Origin: Algoriphagus zhangzhouensis
GTDB lineage: Bacteria; Bacteroidota; Bacteroidia; Cytophagales; Cyclobacteriaceae
DNA length: 64,000 nucleotides
Direction: 5' to 3'
Assembly: GCF_900148515.1 (NCBI RefSeq)
Contig: NZ_FRXN01000004.1
Coordinates: forward strand, 372,001-436,000
Position numbers and translations under genes: made by a program. Shown here piece after piece: positions 1 through 10,218 of the stretch (positions are counted from its first letter, which is position 1; the number at the start of each line of letters is the position of its first letter). The notes beneath the pieces are model-generated. The model was not told where the DNA came from. It saw only the letters and a program-made list of their open reading frames with translations, and searched no databases.

Positions 1-181
1 CGAAGGTGTCCTGAAGTCAGAGATCCAATTGAACATCAAGCGACTAATGGATATTGGTTGTTATAGAGGTTTGAGACACAGAAAAGGACTTCCAGTTCGT
101 GGTCAGCATACCAAGAACAACGCCAGAACAAGGAAGGGTAAGAGAAAGACTGTTGCTAACAAGAAGAAGGCAACTAAATAA
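1..181 (+). CDS. rpsM: 30S ribosomal protein S13, C-terminal part (5' end outside window)
   Basis: The frame starting at base 2 reads the C-terminal 59 residues of ribosomal protein S13 and ends at TAA 179-181. Visible family signatures are the [16 protein letters not shown] block, which forms the rRNA and tRNA contact region, and the very basic lysine-rich tail ending KKKATK. S13 sits in the head of the 30S subunit and contacts P-site tRNA and bridge B1. It is followed after 15 bases by rpsK, the usual order of the alpha operon. The gene is cut only by the window edge; nothing suggests a pseudogene. Confidence 0.95.
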   Translation, partial: EGVLKSEIQLNIKRLMDIGCYRGLRHRKGLPVRGQHTKNNARTRKGKRKTVANKKKATK

Positions 182-196
182 AACCTGAATTAGATT

Positions 197-595
197 ATGG
201 CTCAGAAAAGAAACGATAAAGCTAAAGGTAAAAAAAGAGTAGTAAAGGTAGAAGCTGTAGGTCAGGCACACATTAAAGCCTCCTTCAACAATATCATTAT
301 CTCTATTACCAATAATGCGGGACAAGTAATCTCTTGGGCTTCTGCCGGTAAAATGGGTTTCAGAGGTTCTAAGAAAAACACTCCTTACGCTGCACAAATG
401 GCCGCTCAAAACTGCGGACAGGTTGCTTACGACTTAGGTTTGAGAAAAATCGAAGTATTCGTAAAAGGTCCAGGTGCTGGTCGTGAATCTGCGATCAGAA
501 CTTTACAAAATGTTGGATTGGACGTGACTACTATTGTTGATGTGACTCCACTTCCTCACAACGGATGTCGTCCTCCTAAGCGTAGAAGAGTTTAA
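197..595 (+). CDS. rpsK: 30S ribosomal protein S11
   Basis: The 132-residue product is a complete S11. It shows the [16 protein letters not shown] core, the [14 protein letters not shown] loop, and the basic C-terminus [12 protein letters not shown] that contacts 16S rRNA on the 30S platform near the Shine-Dalgarno helix. Length is normal for the family. It lies between rpsM and rpsD with gaps of 15 and 18 bases, so it is almost certainly cotranscribed in the ribosomal operon. The start ATG at 197 directly precedes a typical basic MAQKRNDK leader. Confidence 0.98.
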   Translation: MAQKRNDKAKGKKRVVKVEAVGQAHIKASFNNIIISITNNAGQVISWASAGKMGFRGSKKNTPYAAQMAAQNCGQVAYDLGLRKIEVFVKGPGAGRESAIRTLQNVGLDVTTIVDVTPLPHNGCRPPKRRRV

Positions 596-613
596 TCAAA
601 AAATTGTAACAGA

Positions 614-1219
614 ATGGCTAGATATAGAGGTCCAAAAGCAAAGATCGCCCGTAAGTTTGGCGAAGCTATCGAAGGACATAGCAAAGCGCTTCAAAAGAAA
701 AACTATCCTCCAGGACAACACGGTCGTGGAAGAAGAAAGAAGCAATCAGAATATGCGATTCAGCTTGCTGAAAAACAAAAAGCTAAATACATCTACGGAG
801 TATTGGAGAGACAATTTGCCAAAATGTTTGATATCGCTTCCAGAAAGCAAGGTATCACTGGTGAAAACCTTCTTCAATTGCTAGAAGCTAGATTGGACAA
901 CACCGTTTATAGAATGGGGATTTCCCCTACTAGAAGAGGTGCGAGACAATTGGTAGCTCACAAGCATATTCTTGTTAACGGTGAAGTAGTGAACATTCCT
1001 TCTTACATCTTGAAGCCAGGTGATGTGGTTTCTGTAAGAGAGCGTTCCAAGTCTTTGGAAGCTATTACAAATAGCTTAGCTGGTAGAGGTGCCAACAAAT
1101 ATTCCTGGTTAGAGTGGGATGGTGCTTCTTTGTCCGGCAAATTCGTCAGTGTGCCTACTAGAGATGATATTCCAGAAAATATCAAGGAGCAGCTCATCGT
1201 CGAACTATACTCTAAGTAA
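614..1219 (+). CDS. rpsD: 30S ribosomal protein S4
   Basis: The 201-residue protein is a full-length S4, a primary 16S rRNA-binding protein. It starts [17 protein letters not shown] and has the basic [18 protein letters not shown] segment. An S4 RNA-binding domain follows at about residues 93-155, including [20 protein letters not shown] and [13 protein letters not shown]. In many bacteria S4 represses its own operon by binding the mRNA; nothing in this sequence shows that here. It is placed 18 bases after rpsK and 39 bases before rpoA. Confidence 0.98.
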   Translation: MARYRGPKAKIARKFGEAIEGHSKALQKKNYPPGQHGRGRRKKQSEYAIQLAEKQKAKYIYGVLERQFAKMFDIASRKQGITGENLLQLLEARLDNTVYRMGISPTRRGARQLVAHKHILVNGEVVNIPSYILKPGDVVSVRERSKSLEAITNSLAGRGANKYSWLEWDGASLSGKFVSVPTRDDIPENIKEQLIVELYSK

Positions 1220-1258
1220 TATTTACTATTTTCAGCTTTTAAACAAAGAACAAGATAT

Positions 1259-2248
1259 ATGTCCATACTAGCATTTCAAATGCCCGAAAAAGTGGTGATG
1301 GAGAAAGCCGATGACTTCCATGGCTTGTTTACGTTCAAACCACTAGAAAAAGGCTATGGAGTTACTATCGGTAACGCCCTGAGAAGAATTTTGCTTTCAT
1401 CCTTGGAGGGTTATGCCATCACATCCATCAAAATACCTGGAGTAGTGCATGAGTTTTCTACCATTGATGGAGTAGTGGAGGATGTTACTGACATTATTTT
1501 GAACCTTAAGCAAGTGAGATTCAAGAAAGTGCACGAAGCATTTGATGGAAAAATCACTGTTGAGGTGAAAGATCAGTCAGTTTTCACTGCCGGGGACATT
1601 GCCAAGTTCACTTCTTCTTTCGAGGTGTTGAATCCAGATCAAGTGATCTGTCACATCGACGAAACCAAAACCTTCGAAATCGAATTGGTTGTGGAAAAAG
1701 GAAGAGGTTATCTACCAGCTGAAGAATCCAAACCAAAAGAGCAGGTATTTGGGCAAATCGCCATCGATGCCATCTTCACGCCTATCAAAAACGTGAAGTA
1801 TAGCGTAGAAAATACCCGTGTGGAGCAAAAAACTGACTTCGAGAAATTGATCCTTGAGGTTTCTACAGATGGATCTATCCACCCTGAGAAAGCCCTTCAA
1901 GAATCTGCTAAAATCTTGATCCAGCACTTCATGCTATTCTCTGATCAGACTATGGTACTTGATTCTACAGGTGTCGCTGAGCCAGAGCCTATCGATGAGG
2001 AATTCCTTCACATGAGAAAATTGTTGAAAACTTCTCTAAGCGACCTGGATCTTTCCGTACGTGCTTTCAATTGCTTGAAGGCTGCTGACGTGAAGACTTT
2101 GGGTGATCTTGCAAAGCTTGAAATTTCTGACATGATGAAATTCAGAAACTTCGGTAAGAAATCCCTAGCTGAGTTGGAGCAGTTGATTCAGGAAAAAGGG
2201 CTCACCTTTGGAATGGATATTTCAAAGTATAAACTTGATGAAGAATAA
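1259..2248 (+). CDS. rpoA: DNA-directed RNA polymerase subunit alpha
   Basis: The 329-residue alpha subunit nucleates core RNA polymerase assembly. The N-terminal dimerisation domain (about 1-235) holds [22 protein letters not shown]. The C-terminal domain (about 255-320), which binds UP elements and regulators, holds [20 protein letters not shown] and [11 protein letters not shown]. The start ATG at 1259 gives [11 protein letters not shown], as in other Bacteroidota alphas. The gene lies between rpsD and rplQ in the conserved operon; rplQ begins only 5 bases after its stop. Confidence 0.98.
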   Translation: MSILAFQMPEKVVMEKADDFHGLFTFKPLEKGYGVTIGNALRRILLSSLEGYAITSIKIPGVVHEFSTIDGVVEDVTDIILNLKQVRFKKVHEAFDGKITVEVKDQSVFTAGDIAKFTSSFEVLNPDQVICHIDETKTFEIELVVEKGRGYLPAEESKPKEQVFGQIAIDAIFTPIKNVKYSVENTRVEQKTDFEKLILEVSTDGSIHPEKALQESAKILIQHFMLFSDQTMVLDSTGVAEPEPIDEEFLHMRKLLKTSLSDLDLSVRAFNCLKAADVKTLGDLAKLEISDMMKFRNFGKKSLAELEQLIQEKGLTFGMDISKYKLDEE

Positions 2249-2253
2249 ATAAA

Positions 2254-2778
2254 ATGAGACACGGTAAGAAATTTAACCACCTTGGAAGGAAGGCTGCTCA
2301 TAGGAAATCAATGCTTTCCAACATGGCTACCTCCCTGATTCTTCACAAGCGTATCTCTACCACGCTTGCCAAGGCAAAAGAATTGAAGAAATATGTGGAG
2401 CCTTTGATCACTAGAGCAAAGGAAGATACTACTCACAACAGACGTGTAGCTTTCTCTTACTTGAAAAACAAAGAAGCAATCGTTGCTTTGTTTGGTGAAG
2501 TGATCGCTAAAGTTGGTACTCGTCCAGGTGGATACACTCGTATCATCAAAACTGGATTCAGATTGGGTGACAACGCAGAAATGTGTATCATCGAATTGGT
2601 TGACTTCAACGAATTGATGTTGAAAGAAGCTAAGCCAGCTAAGAAAACTACAAGAAGATCTAGAAGAAGCTCTGGAAATTCAGAAGCGGCTCCTGCTGCA
2701 CCTGCAGTTGAGGCTAAAGCTGAAGAAACTCAAGCTCCTGAAGCTTCTACAGATTCTCCTGAAACTGAAGAAAAATAA
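2254..2778 (+). CDS. rplQ: 50S ribosomal protein L17 with extended acidic/alanine tail
   Basis: The first ~117 residues are a normal L17 ([20 protein letters not shown], the [19 protein letters not shown] motif), which binds near the peptide exit tunnel. About 57 extra residues follow: first basic ([10 protein letters not shown]), then low-complexity Ala/Glu/Pro-rich. Such tails on L17 occur in Bacteroidota and are probably unstructured. It is the last gene of the operon; a good intrinsic terminator begins 27 bases after the stop. Confidence 0.97.
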   Translation: MRHGKKFNHLGRKAAHRKSMLSNMATSLILHKRISTTLAKAKELKKYVEPLITRAKEDTTHNRRVAFSYLKNKEAIVALFGEVIAKVGTRPGGYTRIIKTGFRLGDNAEMCIIELVDFNELMLKEAKPAKKTTRRSRRSSGNSEAAPAAPAVEAKAEETQAPEASTDSPETEEK

Positions 2779-2804
2779 TAATTTGAATTTCAGTTTAAAT
2801 ATTG

Positions 2805-2837
2805 AAAAGGATTGGGCATTGGTTCAATCCTTTTTTT
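2805..2837 (+). terminator. Rho-independent terminator of the ribosomal operon
   Basis: AAAAGGATTG (2805-2814), a 10-base loop, CAATCCTTTT (2825-2834) and a continuing T run to 2837. The perfect stem and T tract lie just after rplQ and before the separate carA promoter. Confidence 0.85.
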
Positions 2838-2872
2838 ATGCCTAGACATTCCTCCTCCTCCCAATAAATATT

Positions 2873-2880
2873 TAACTTTG
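2873..2880 (+). promoter_or_regulatory. Bacteroidota -7 box of carA
   Basis: TAACTTTG matches TAnnTTTG exactly. The upstream -33 element is weak (TTC near 2849 rather than TTG). The box ends 17 bases before the carA ATG, the same distance seen for ostA and recN. Confidence 0.6.
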
Positions 2881-2897
2881 GGGCAATTATATCGAAA

Positions 2898-3995
2898 ATG
2901 TTAAAACAAAAAGCAACCTTACTTCTAGCAGACGGAACTGTATTTCACGGTTCATTGATTGGTAACCCCGGCACAAATGGCGGTGAGATTTGTTTCAATA
3001 CTGGTATGACTGGATATCAGGAGATCTATACAGATCCTTCTTATACTGGTCAGGTAATTGTCACTACGACCTCTCACATCGGTAACTACGGTGTAGACAA
3101 TGAGGAAGTAGAATCAGAACACCCTACTATCGGTGGTATTGTAGTAAATAGTTTCTCTGAAGTTTATTCCCGACTAGATGGGGATGGTTCCCTTCAGGAT
3201 TACCTGGTAAAATATCAAATCACTGGTATAGCTGATATTGATACCAGAAAATTGGTAAGACATATCCGATCCCAAGGAGCGATGAATGCTATCATTAGCT
3301 CTGAATTCGAAGGGGATTTGGAAGGATTGAAGGCTGAATTGGAAAAACTTCCTGATATGAACGGGCTGGAACTTTCCTCTCAGGTTTGTACTCAGGAGCC
3401 TTATTTCTATGGAGAAGAAAGTTCTCCAATCAAAGTTGCTTGCCTTGACTTCGGTATCAAAAAGAACATCCTTAGAAACTTGGCTTCTAGAGGTGTTTAT
3501 TGTAAGGTATATCCTGCCAAAACAAAGTTGGCTGAAATGGAAGAATGGGCTCCAAATGCTTACTTCCTTTCCAACGGACCGGGTGATCCAGCAGTAATGG
3601 ATTATGCAGTAGATACTGTAAAAGACATCTTGAACACTGGTAAGCCTGTATTTGGAATTTGCCTAGGACACCAGCTTTTGGCTGAGTCAGTAGGTATCTC
3701 TACCTACAAAATGCACCATGGACATAGAGGGATTAATCACCCGATCAAAAACTTGGTAACTGGAAAAAGTGAAATCACTTCCCAAAACCATGGTTTCAAT
3801 ATCGTGAGAGAAGATTCCGAAAACCATCCTGATGTAGAAATCACTCACGTTCACTTGAACGATAATACAGTTGCTGGTATCAAATTGAAAAATAAACCAG
3901 CATTTTCAGTGCAATATCACCCAGAGTCATCTCCAGGGCCGCATGATTCACGCTACCTTTTTGACGACTTTATCGCTTTAATAAACCAAAATTAA
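2898..3995 (+). CDS. carA: Carbamoyl-phosphate synthase small subunit
   Basis: The 365-residue glutaminase subunit hydrolyses glutamine and channels ammonia to CarB for carbamoyl phosphate, feeding pyrimidine and arginine synthesis. The N-terminal CPSase domain includes GEICFNTGMTGYQEIYTDPS. The C-terminal class I amidotransferase domain carries the nucleophile in FGICLGHQLLA, the LSNGPGDP motif, and the catalytic His-Glu in VQYHPESSPGPHD. Length is normal. carB is not in the window, so the subunits are encoded apart here. It has its own promoter and is followed 20 bases later by eno in the same direction. Confidence 0.97.
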   Translation: MLKQKATLLLADGTVFHGSLIGNPGTNGGEICFNTGMTGYQEIYTDPSYTGQVIVTTTSHIGNYGVDNEEVESEHPTIGGIVVNSFSEVYSRLDGDGSLQDYLVKYQITGIADIDTRKLVRHIRSQGAMNAIISSEFEGDLEGLKAELEKLPDMNGLELSSQVCTQEPYFYGEESSPIKVACLDFGIKKNILRNLASRGVYCKVYPAKTKLAEMEEWAPNAYFLSNGPGDPAVMDYAVDTVKDILNTGKPVFGICLGHQLLAESVGISTYKMHHGHRGINHPIKNLVTGKSEITSQNHGFNIVREDSENHPDVEITHVHLNDNTVAGIKLKNKPAFSVQYHPESSPGPHDSRYLFDDFIALINQN

Positions 3996-4012
3996 TTTTA
4001 TAAACCTTTTAG

Positions 4013-5296
<1,284 letters not shown>

Positions 5297-5320
5297 TATT
5301 CCAATTGATAAGTAAAATAG

Positions 5321-5352
5321 AAAGCAGCCTTGATTCAAGGCTGCTTTTTTTT
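5321..5352 (+). terminator. Rho-independent terminator after eno
   Basis: AAAGCAGCCTTG (5321-5332), loop ATT, CAAGGCTGCTTT (5336-5347), then continuing T residues to 5352. A 12-bp perfect stem; among the strongest terminators in the window. Confidence 0.92.
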
Positions 5353-5364
5353 GCACCATTTTTG

Positions 5365-5372
5365 TACTTTCG
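5365..5372 (+). promoter_or_regulatory. Probable -7 box for the divIC-like gene (one mismatch)
   Basis: TACTTTCG differs from TAnnTTTG at one base. It ends 18 bases before the ATG at 5391, the geometry seen for fabI. No clear TTG at -33, because the eno terminator occupies that space. Confidence 0.35.
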
Positions 5373-5390
5373 AGGAGAACCCAATTTTAT

Positions 5391-5678
5391 ATGAAGAAAT
5401 TACTAAAGCTTGGAGGGAATTTTTACGGATTGGTAACTCTCTTTTTTCTCGCCTGGATGATTTTTATTGACTCAAATAATGTGGTCAACCAATTTAAACT
5501 TAGCCAAAAGCTAGGGCAGCTGGAAGATCAGAAAGAGTTTTACAAGGAGCGAAAAGTTAAGATTAAAGCCGAAAGAGAGGAATTGATGAGCAATCCGGAA
5601 CTTTTGGAAAAGTTTGCCCGTGAAAAATACTTAATGAAAAAAGAAACGGAGGACTTGTATGTTGTTGTCAAAAAGTAA
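5391..5678 (+). CDS. Septum formation initiator family protein (DivIC/FtsB-like)
   Basis: The 95-residue bitopic membrane protein has one transmembrane helix (about residues 11-26, YGLVTLFFLAWMIFI) and then a charged coiled coil (about 33-70, with NQFKLSQKLGQLEDQKEF). It ends in the family block ELLEKFAREKYLMKKETED. FtsB/DivIC proteins pair with FtsL-type partners to activate septal wall synthesis. It follows the eno terminator. Position next to enolase is also seen for ftsB in proteobacteria, which supports the call. The next gene overlaps its end by 20 bases. Confidence 0.85.
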   Translation: MKKLLKLGGNFYGLVTLFFLAWMIFIDSNNVVNQFKLSQKLGQLEDQKEFYKERKVKIKAEREELMSNPELLEKFAREKYLMKKETEDLYVVVKK

Positions 5679-6210
5679 GCTTTTTATACTTCTTTTTGGA
5701 TTCTTATTTGTGGTAGGAATCCAAGCCCAAGCTCAAAGAGATATTTATTCTGATTCCACTTCTCTTAAAGACCGACTATACTTTGGGGGAAATTTCGGGA
5801 TGCAGTTTGGAACAGTTACTTTGGTTGACTTTTCACCTTTGGTAGGCGTAATGATCACACCGAGATATTCAGCCGGTGTTGGCCTTACCTATCAGTATTT
5901 CAATGATAAAAGATATTACGGAGGTCAAGCTTCTTCTTATGGAGGTAGACTCTTCAATCGATTCAATGTATTGCCCAATGTTTTCCTACATGGGGAATAT
6001 GAAGCCATCAATTTCGATAATTACAATTTAGTCTCCGATCGCTTCGAAAGGATTTGGTCCAATGCACTTTTCTTAGGAGGAGGATACTTTGCTCCCTTCG
6101 GAGGAGGAAGAGGTGGTGCCAATTTCACTTTCTTATACAATGTCCTTTACGATAATAAAAGGTCTCCCTATAGCGAACCTTATGTGATCCGTTTGGGTTT
6201 TGTGATGTAA
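5659..6210 (+). CDS. Small outer-membrane beta-barrel-like protein, function unknown
   Basis: The 183-residue product begins with a clear signal peptide (MLLSKSKLFILLFGFLFVVGIQAQA). The remainder alternates aromatic and glycine-rich short strands (for example YFGGNFGMQFGTVTLVDFSP and GVGLTYQYF) and ends in an aromatic or hydrophobic residue pattern typical of small barrels. The start at 5659 overlaps the preceding gene by 20 bases and has a purine-rich GGAGGA 5-10 bases upstream, unusually good for this phylum. Translation is probably coupled to the divIC-like gene. I do not recognise a specific family. Confidence 0.75.
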   Translation: MLLSKSKLFILLFGFLFVVGIQAQAQRDIYSDSTSLKDRLYFGGNFGMQFGTVTLVDFSPLVGVMITPRYSAGVGLTYQYFNDKRYYGGQASSYGGRLFNRFNVLPNVFLHGEYEAINFDNYNLVSDRFERIWSNALFLGGGYFAPFGGGRGGANFTFLYNVLYDNKRSPYSEPYVIRLGFVM

Positions 6211-6233
6211 TAGGAAATCCAATCCCATTTAAT

Positions 6234-7079
6234 ATGGACTCTTTTATAGATAAGGTTTATCATGCTCATAGGCAATGCTCGGATTGCCCTTCTCCAAAGG
6301 TAATTCAAGCTTTTTTCGAAGAATTATTAGGGACAATATTCCCAGAATACAGTGTAAATAGACTAAAAGAGCGTGAAGAAATTGCTGAAAGATTCTCTGA
6401 ACTAGAATTTACTCTTGCCGCAATTTTGGAAAGAAACCCTCAATTACACGAGCGAGAAGGAAAGGTTATTGCCCACGATTTCTTCCAGTCGTTAGAAAAA
6501 ATATTTGACTGGATCCATTGGGATGTTGATGCGATGTTTGAAGGGGATCCAGCTGCAAAATCCAAGACAGAGATTATTAGATCTTATCCAGGTTTTTTTG
6601 CGATAGCTGCCTATCGAATCGCCCATGAGTTACATATTCAAGGAGTTCAATTGATCCCTAGAATGATTACCGAATTTGCACATAGTAGAACTGGGATTGA
6701 TATACATCCAGGAGCCACTATTGGGAAGCATTTCTGCATAGATCATGGTACAGGAGTGGTAATAGGGGAAACAACTATTATTGGTGAAAATGTAAAAGTT
6801 TATCAGGGTGTAACTTTAGGTGCACTTAGTGTGGACAAAGCAGATGCAGATATCAAACGTCATCCCACTATTGAAGATCACGTGATTATTTATGCTGGAG
6901 CGACCATCTTGGGAGGAAAAACTGTGATCGGCAAAAACTCCGTAATCGGAGGAAATGTCTGGTTGACAAAGTCAGTGGATCCCGGGTCGAAAGTTTATTA
7001 TCAGTCGCAGATGTATCATGCTGACTCTGAAGTGACAGATCGCTATGTTTTCAAAAATGATCAAAGCGAAGCATCCTAA
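6234..7079 (+). CDS. cysE: Serine O-acetyltransferase
   Basis: The 281-residue enzyme acetylates L-serine with acetyl-CoA, the first committed step of cysteine synthesis. A helical N-terminal region (about 1-150) precedes a left-handed beta-helix of hexapeptide repeats (about 155-260). That helix carries TGIDIHPGATIGKHFCIDHG with the catalytic histidines and GVVIGETTIIGENVKVYQGVTLGAL. It resembles the long EpsC/CysE type of Bacteroidota. cysM follows 76 bases later, so the two consecutive enzymes of the pathway are linked. In other bacteria CysE is feedback-inhibited by cysteine; the sequence alone cannot show that. Confidence 0.93.
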   Translation: MDSFIDKVYHAHRQCSDCPSPKVIQAFFEELLGTIFPEYSVNRLKEREEIAERFSELEFTLAAILERNPQLHEREGKVIAHDFFQSLEKIFDWIHWDVDAMFEGDPAAKSKTEIIRSYPGFFAIAAYRIAHELHIQGVQLIPRMITEFAHSRTGIDIHPGATIGKHFCIDHGTGVVIGETTIIGENVKVYQGVTLGALSVDKADADIKRHPTIEDHVIIYAGATILGGKTVIGKNSVIGGNVWLTKSVDPGSKVYYQSQMYHADSEVTDRYVFKNDQSEAS

Positions 7080-7103
7080 TTCCCTTTTTTATTAAACTCT
7101 AGA

Positions 7104-7138
7104 AGTCTTTCCAGTTCCAGATATAGGATGAAAAGACT
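7104..7138 (+). other. Weak hairpin between cysE and cysM (possible attenuator)
   Basis: AGTCTTT (7104-7110) and AAAGACT (7132-7138) can pair around a 21-base loop, followed by TTTT. The stem is short and AT-rich. It could be a leaky terminator separating cysE from cysM, but may be chance. Confidence 0.25.
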
Positions 7139-7155
7139 TTTTAAATCCATTATTT

Positions 7156-8034
7156 ATGAAGCTATTTGAATTAATCGGAAATACCCCTTTGGTAGAATTG
7201 GAGCATATTCCAACTAATCCCAATGTGAAGATCTATTGCAAAATGGAAGGGCAAAATCCAGGAGGTAGTGTCAAAGATCGAGCTGCCTACAATATGCTTC
7301 GCTCGGCAATGGATCGTGGTGAAATCAAAAAGGGTGATAAGCTGGTGGAGGCTACTAGTGGTAATACTGGAATTGCATTAGCGATGGTGGCTAAAGTATT
7401 GGGCTTAGATATGACTCTGATTATGCCAGATAACTCTACACGTGAAAGAGTGCTTTCTATGGAGGCATACGGAGCCAAAGTGATTTTGACCCCAGCGGCA
7501 AAAACAATTGAATACTCCAGAACTTTGGCTGAGCAAATGAATCAAGAAGAAGGGTATTTCATGCTCAATCAATTCGGAAATCCGGATAATTATTTAGCTC
7601 ATTATAAATCAACTGGACCTGAAATTTGGAATGATACAAAAGGTGAGATTACTCATTTCGTATCCGCTATGGGAACTACAGGAACAATTATGGGAGTATC
7701 TATGTATCTGAAGGAGCAGAATCCCGAAGTTCAAATTGTAGGGACTCAGCCGACGGATGGATCAAGTATCCCAGGAATCAGAAGATGGTCTCCTGAGTTT
7801 TTGCCTGCTATTTTTGATTCTTCTCGAGTAGATCAGGTGATTGATGTCAGTCAGGATCAGGCTACTGAAATGACCAGAAGAATGGCCAAGGAAGAAGGGA
7901 TTCTAGCTGGTATGAGTAGCGGGGGAGCACTTTATGCTGCCATCGAGCTTGCCAAAACCTTGGACAAAGGAGTGATCGTTTGTATTACTTGCGATAGGGG
8001 AGATAGATACCTGAGTTCGGATTTGTTTGGATAA
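7156..8034 (+). CDS. cysM: Cysteine synthase, CysM type (O-acetylserine sulfhydrylase B)
   Basis: The 292-residue PLP enzyme makes cysteine from O-acetylserine and sulfide or thiosulfate. The PLP lysine is K40 in GGSVKDRAAYN, and the substrate loop is EATSGNTGIALAM. The CysM subtype rather than CysK is indicated by TDGSSIPGIRRW and the C-terminal CDRGDRYLSS. It lies downstream of cysE, giving serine to cysteine in two steps. It is slightly shorter than CysK enzymes, as expected for CysM. Confidence 0.93.
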   Translation: MKLFELIGNTPLVELEHIPTNPNVKIYCKMEGQNPGGSVKDRAAYNMLRSAMDRGEIKKGDKLVEATSGNTGIALAMVAKVLGLDMTLIMPDNSTRERVLSMEAYGAKVILTPAAKTIEYSRTLAEQMNQEEGYFMLNQFGNPDNYLAHYKSTGPEIWNDTKGEITHFVSAMGTTGTIMGVSMYLKEQNPEVQIVGTQPTDGSSIPGIRRWSPEFLPAIFDSSRVDQVIDVSQDQATEMTRRMAKEEGILAGMSSGGALYAAIELAKTLDKGVIVCITCDRGDRYLSSDLFG

Positions 8035-8090
8035 AGGTATTGGAAGCTTGAATATTTAATAAGTTTCAATGGGAATACCACAAACCATAA

Positions 8091-8522
8091 TTACCTATAC
8101 TCAGAGTCTATCTTTCTGACAGAGGTAAACATTTCCTTTTCTGGAAATATCCAAGTCTTTTCAACTGCTTGAAGAATTATTTGGTTAGCATTAGGGAATT
8201 GCTCCTTTATTTCCTCAACTGCCATTAAACTATCTGTCAACTCATCTATTTTTTCTTTAGCTAAAATGCTTTTGGGGGATAGGGATTTAAAAAATGATGA
8301 GTTGGTTATTTTTAAGAAAAGGGTTTTTTCTCCTTCAATTAACCTTCCATTTGAGATAGATTTTTTTTCTGAATAAGAAAACTCAACTATTTCTGCTCCA
8401 ATTTCCTCGGCTAGTTCAGCTTCGAAATGGATCATTTCACGCTTTTGAGATGAGCATCCAATAAAAATAAGCAAATAGAAGAGGATGAATTTGTTGGAGG
8501 TTTTGATGAAAAAAGATTTCAT
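8091..8522 (-). CDS. Putative lipoprotein, function unknown
   Basis: The 143-residue product has a hydrophobic N-terminus ending in an imperfect lipobox (LLIFIGC, Cys23), so it is probably a lipoprotein anchored in an envelope membrane. The rest is charged and rich in Glu and Lys, with no motif I recognise. It is convergent with cysM (56 bases between stops) and lies downstream of another unknown reverse gene. The region 8091-9135 is visibly more AT-rich than its surroundings, consistent with poorly conserved or acquired genes. Confidence 0.6.
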   Translation of the reverse strand: MKSFFIKTSNKFILFYLLIFIGCSSQKREMIHFEAELAEEIGAEIVEFSYSEKKSISNGRLIEGEKTLFLKITNSSFFKSLSPKSILAKEKIDELTDSLMAVEEIKEQFPNANQIILQAVEKTWIFPEKEMFTSVRKIDSEYR

Positions 8523-8613
8523 AGTTTTTTTCTAGTTCCGATTTTCAACTTTATTTATGTGTGGATTTGTCCTTAGAAAATGATTTTGTTGAATTCGTGG
8601 TTCGGGAAGTTTT

Positions 8614-9135
8614 CTAATCTGTTTTTACTTCAATTCTTAATTTACAGCCCAGACCAAGATCTTCGAAAAATTTCACTTGATTTTCGAACAAATAACCATT
8701 GGCAATGAAGTTCATTTCATAATCGGTCGTTTTTATTATCAATTGCATTTGGGAGATCGAATATTCGTGAATTTTAAGTCGAAAATATCGGGCATATAAT
8801 TTTGAAACTCTCAATTTTAATAAAATCCACATTGGAGATAGGAAAAATGGAGCAATCCTCTCTGTTCCTCTTATCAAGAGGATTTCAGTAATTTTATTAA
8901 ATGAAATTGGTATAAATTTCACTTCGTTGGATTGATTTGATAGTAGGAGAAGCCCTTCAATGTGTTTTTGGAAATTGCATTTTGAGTTGAGTTTTAAAAC
9001 CTCACTGTTTTGATGGTTGGTAGTCTTAAAGGATTTTAAAAAATAGCCTGTGCTTCCTATTGATTTGGCACTTTTTAGGTTTATTTCTACTGGTTTTCCA
9101 ATCGAACTTTCTAAAGAATGGCTTTTATGAGTCAT
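8614..9135 (-). CDS. Conserved-looking hypothetical protein
   Basis: The 173-residue product has no signal peptide or lipobox. A short hydrophobic stretch (IAPFFLSPMWILLKL, about residues 94-108) sits mid-protein and is followed by beta-rich sequence ending LGLGCKLRIEVKTD. I do not recognise the family. It reads as a real gene rather than a shadow because nothing overlaps it on the other strand and its composition is protein-like throughout. It lies 91 bases upstream of the lipoprotein gene on the same strand; the two may be coexpressed. Confidence 0.55.
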   Translation of the reverse strand: MTHKSHSLESSIGKPVEINLKSAKSIGSTGYFLKSFKTTNHQNSEVLKLNSKCNFQKHIEGLLLLSNQSNEVKFIPISFNKITEILLIRGTERIAPFFLSPMWILLKLRVSKLYARYFRLKIHEYSISQMQLIIKTTDYEMNFIANGYLFENQVKFFEDLGLGCKLRIEVKTD

Positions 9136-9196
9136 TTCTTGAATAGGATGTTTTGAATTTCTTCACTGAAACTTTTCCTTCTCTATACTATTCCCC

Positions 9197-10108
9197 TCAA
9201 AAAAACTGCTTCATCTTGGCTAAACCTGTATCGGCTACAAATTGAGCATCCATTTTATAAAGGCTAGGATTGAAGAGTTCTAGTGAAAGAGTCTTTTCCC
9301 CTCCCATTTCAACCAAGGTTTTTGCAATCTCTTTAAGCGGAGCGACTCCATCACCCGGATAAATCCTGTGCTTGTCCTCTTGTTGCTCTCTTGGTAAGGT
9401 GTCAGAAAAATCATTCAAGTGAAAAACTTCTATTGCATTTCCACTTACCAATTTTAATCCGTCAAAACCGGATCTGCCCCTAAATAAGTGATAGACATCT
9501 GGCAAAAGTCTAGCATCTGGATCATTGGCGATTGCAGCGACAGCCAAAGCCTGTCCCAATTGATAAAAAGGTGGGAATGCTCCCCAAAACTCAAGCTGAG
9601 GCATACATCCCGTTTTTCTCCCAAGCTCCAAGAGTTTTGCATATTTTTCACCTGCTTCAAATAGGTCAACCGGGGCTTCCGCCCCAATAGCAGGAGCTGC
9701 CACTCTGATACAACCAATCTCAGCCAATTGATTCATCTCATGCTCGATTTGCTCAAAACCCTTTTTGCTTTTTTCTGCATCCTGAGCCATCCATGTAGCA
9801 AATCCAATAGCGTTTACTGCTTTGATTCCCGCATCATCCAATTCTTTTTTAAGAGATGAAAGGCTTTTTCCTGAATCCAGATATTGGTTGAGTTCCATGA
9901 TCCAAAGCTCAATCCCATCGTATCCAGCTTTAGCAGCAACTTGGATCATTTGAGAAAGAGAAAGCTTTTGACCTCGGATCGTACTCGTGTTTAATGAGAA
10001 TTTGATACTAGACGGTTTTTTCTCTTCTGCCTTTGTCAAAGCAACAGGAGCGCTGGCTAAAATTGAAGAAAGAGCGATGGTTTTGAGAGCTTTTCTGCGA
10101 TTGGTCAT
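9197..10108 (-). CDS. Exported sugar phosphate isomerase/epimerase-like TIM barrel
   Basis: Starting at the ATG at 10108 the product is 303 residues and opens with a twin-arginine-like signal (TNRRKALKTIALSSILASAP). A longer frame to 10192 exists, but it would bury this signal, so I prefer the internal start. The mature part matches the xylose isomerase-like TIM barrel superfamily: GYDGIELWIMEL near the start, then the metal and substrate strands PQLEFWGAF, LPDVYHLFRG and EVFHLNDFSD, and KTLSLELFNPS. Such Tat-exported members in Bacteroidota act on sugars or polyols in the periplasm; the substrate cannot be told. Confidence 0.8.
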   Translation of the reverse strand: MTNRRKALKTIALSSILASAPVALTKAEEKKPSSIKFSLNTSTIRGQKLSLSQMIQVAAKAGYDGIELWIMELNQYLDSGKSLSSLKKELDDAGIKAVNAIGFATWMAQDAEKSKKGFEQIEHEMNQLAEIGCIRVAAPAIGAEAPVDLFEAGEKYAKLLELGRKTGCMPQLEFWGAFPPFYQLGQALAVAAIANDPDARLLPDVYHLFRGRSGFDGLKLVSGNAIEVFHLNDFSDTLPREQQEDKHRIYPGDGVAPLKEIAKTLVEMGGEKTLSLELFNPSLYKMDAQFVADTGLAKMKQFF

Positions 10109-10218
10109 TTTGGGACGTTTTGGTGTAGTGATTTTTCCTTCTAAATGGGAAAGATGCCTTTCTAAACATAATTTGAAAAAACTCCGTATCAAAAATTCAA
10201 TCCCTCGTATTTTTACTC

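Noticed and set aside
8091..9135. Genomic island or transferred segment
   Set aside because: The stretch is AT-rich with two unknown genes, but no integrase, tRNA, repeats or transposase flank it.
9454..9717. 87-residue second reverse frame inside the sugar isomerase-like gene
   Set aside because: Same strand but another frame of an intact TIM-barrel gene; no frameshift is needed to explain the main frame.
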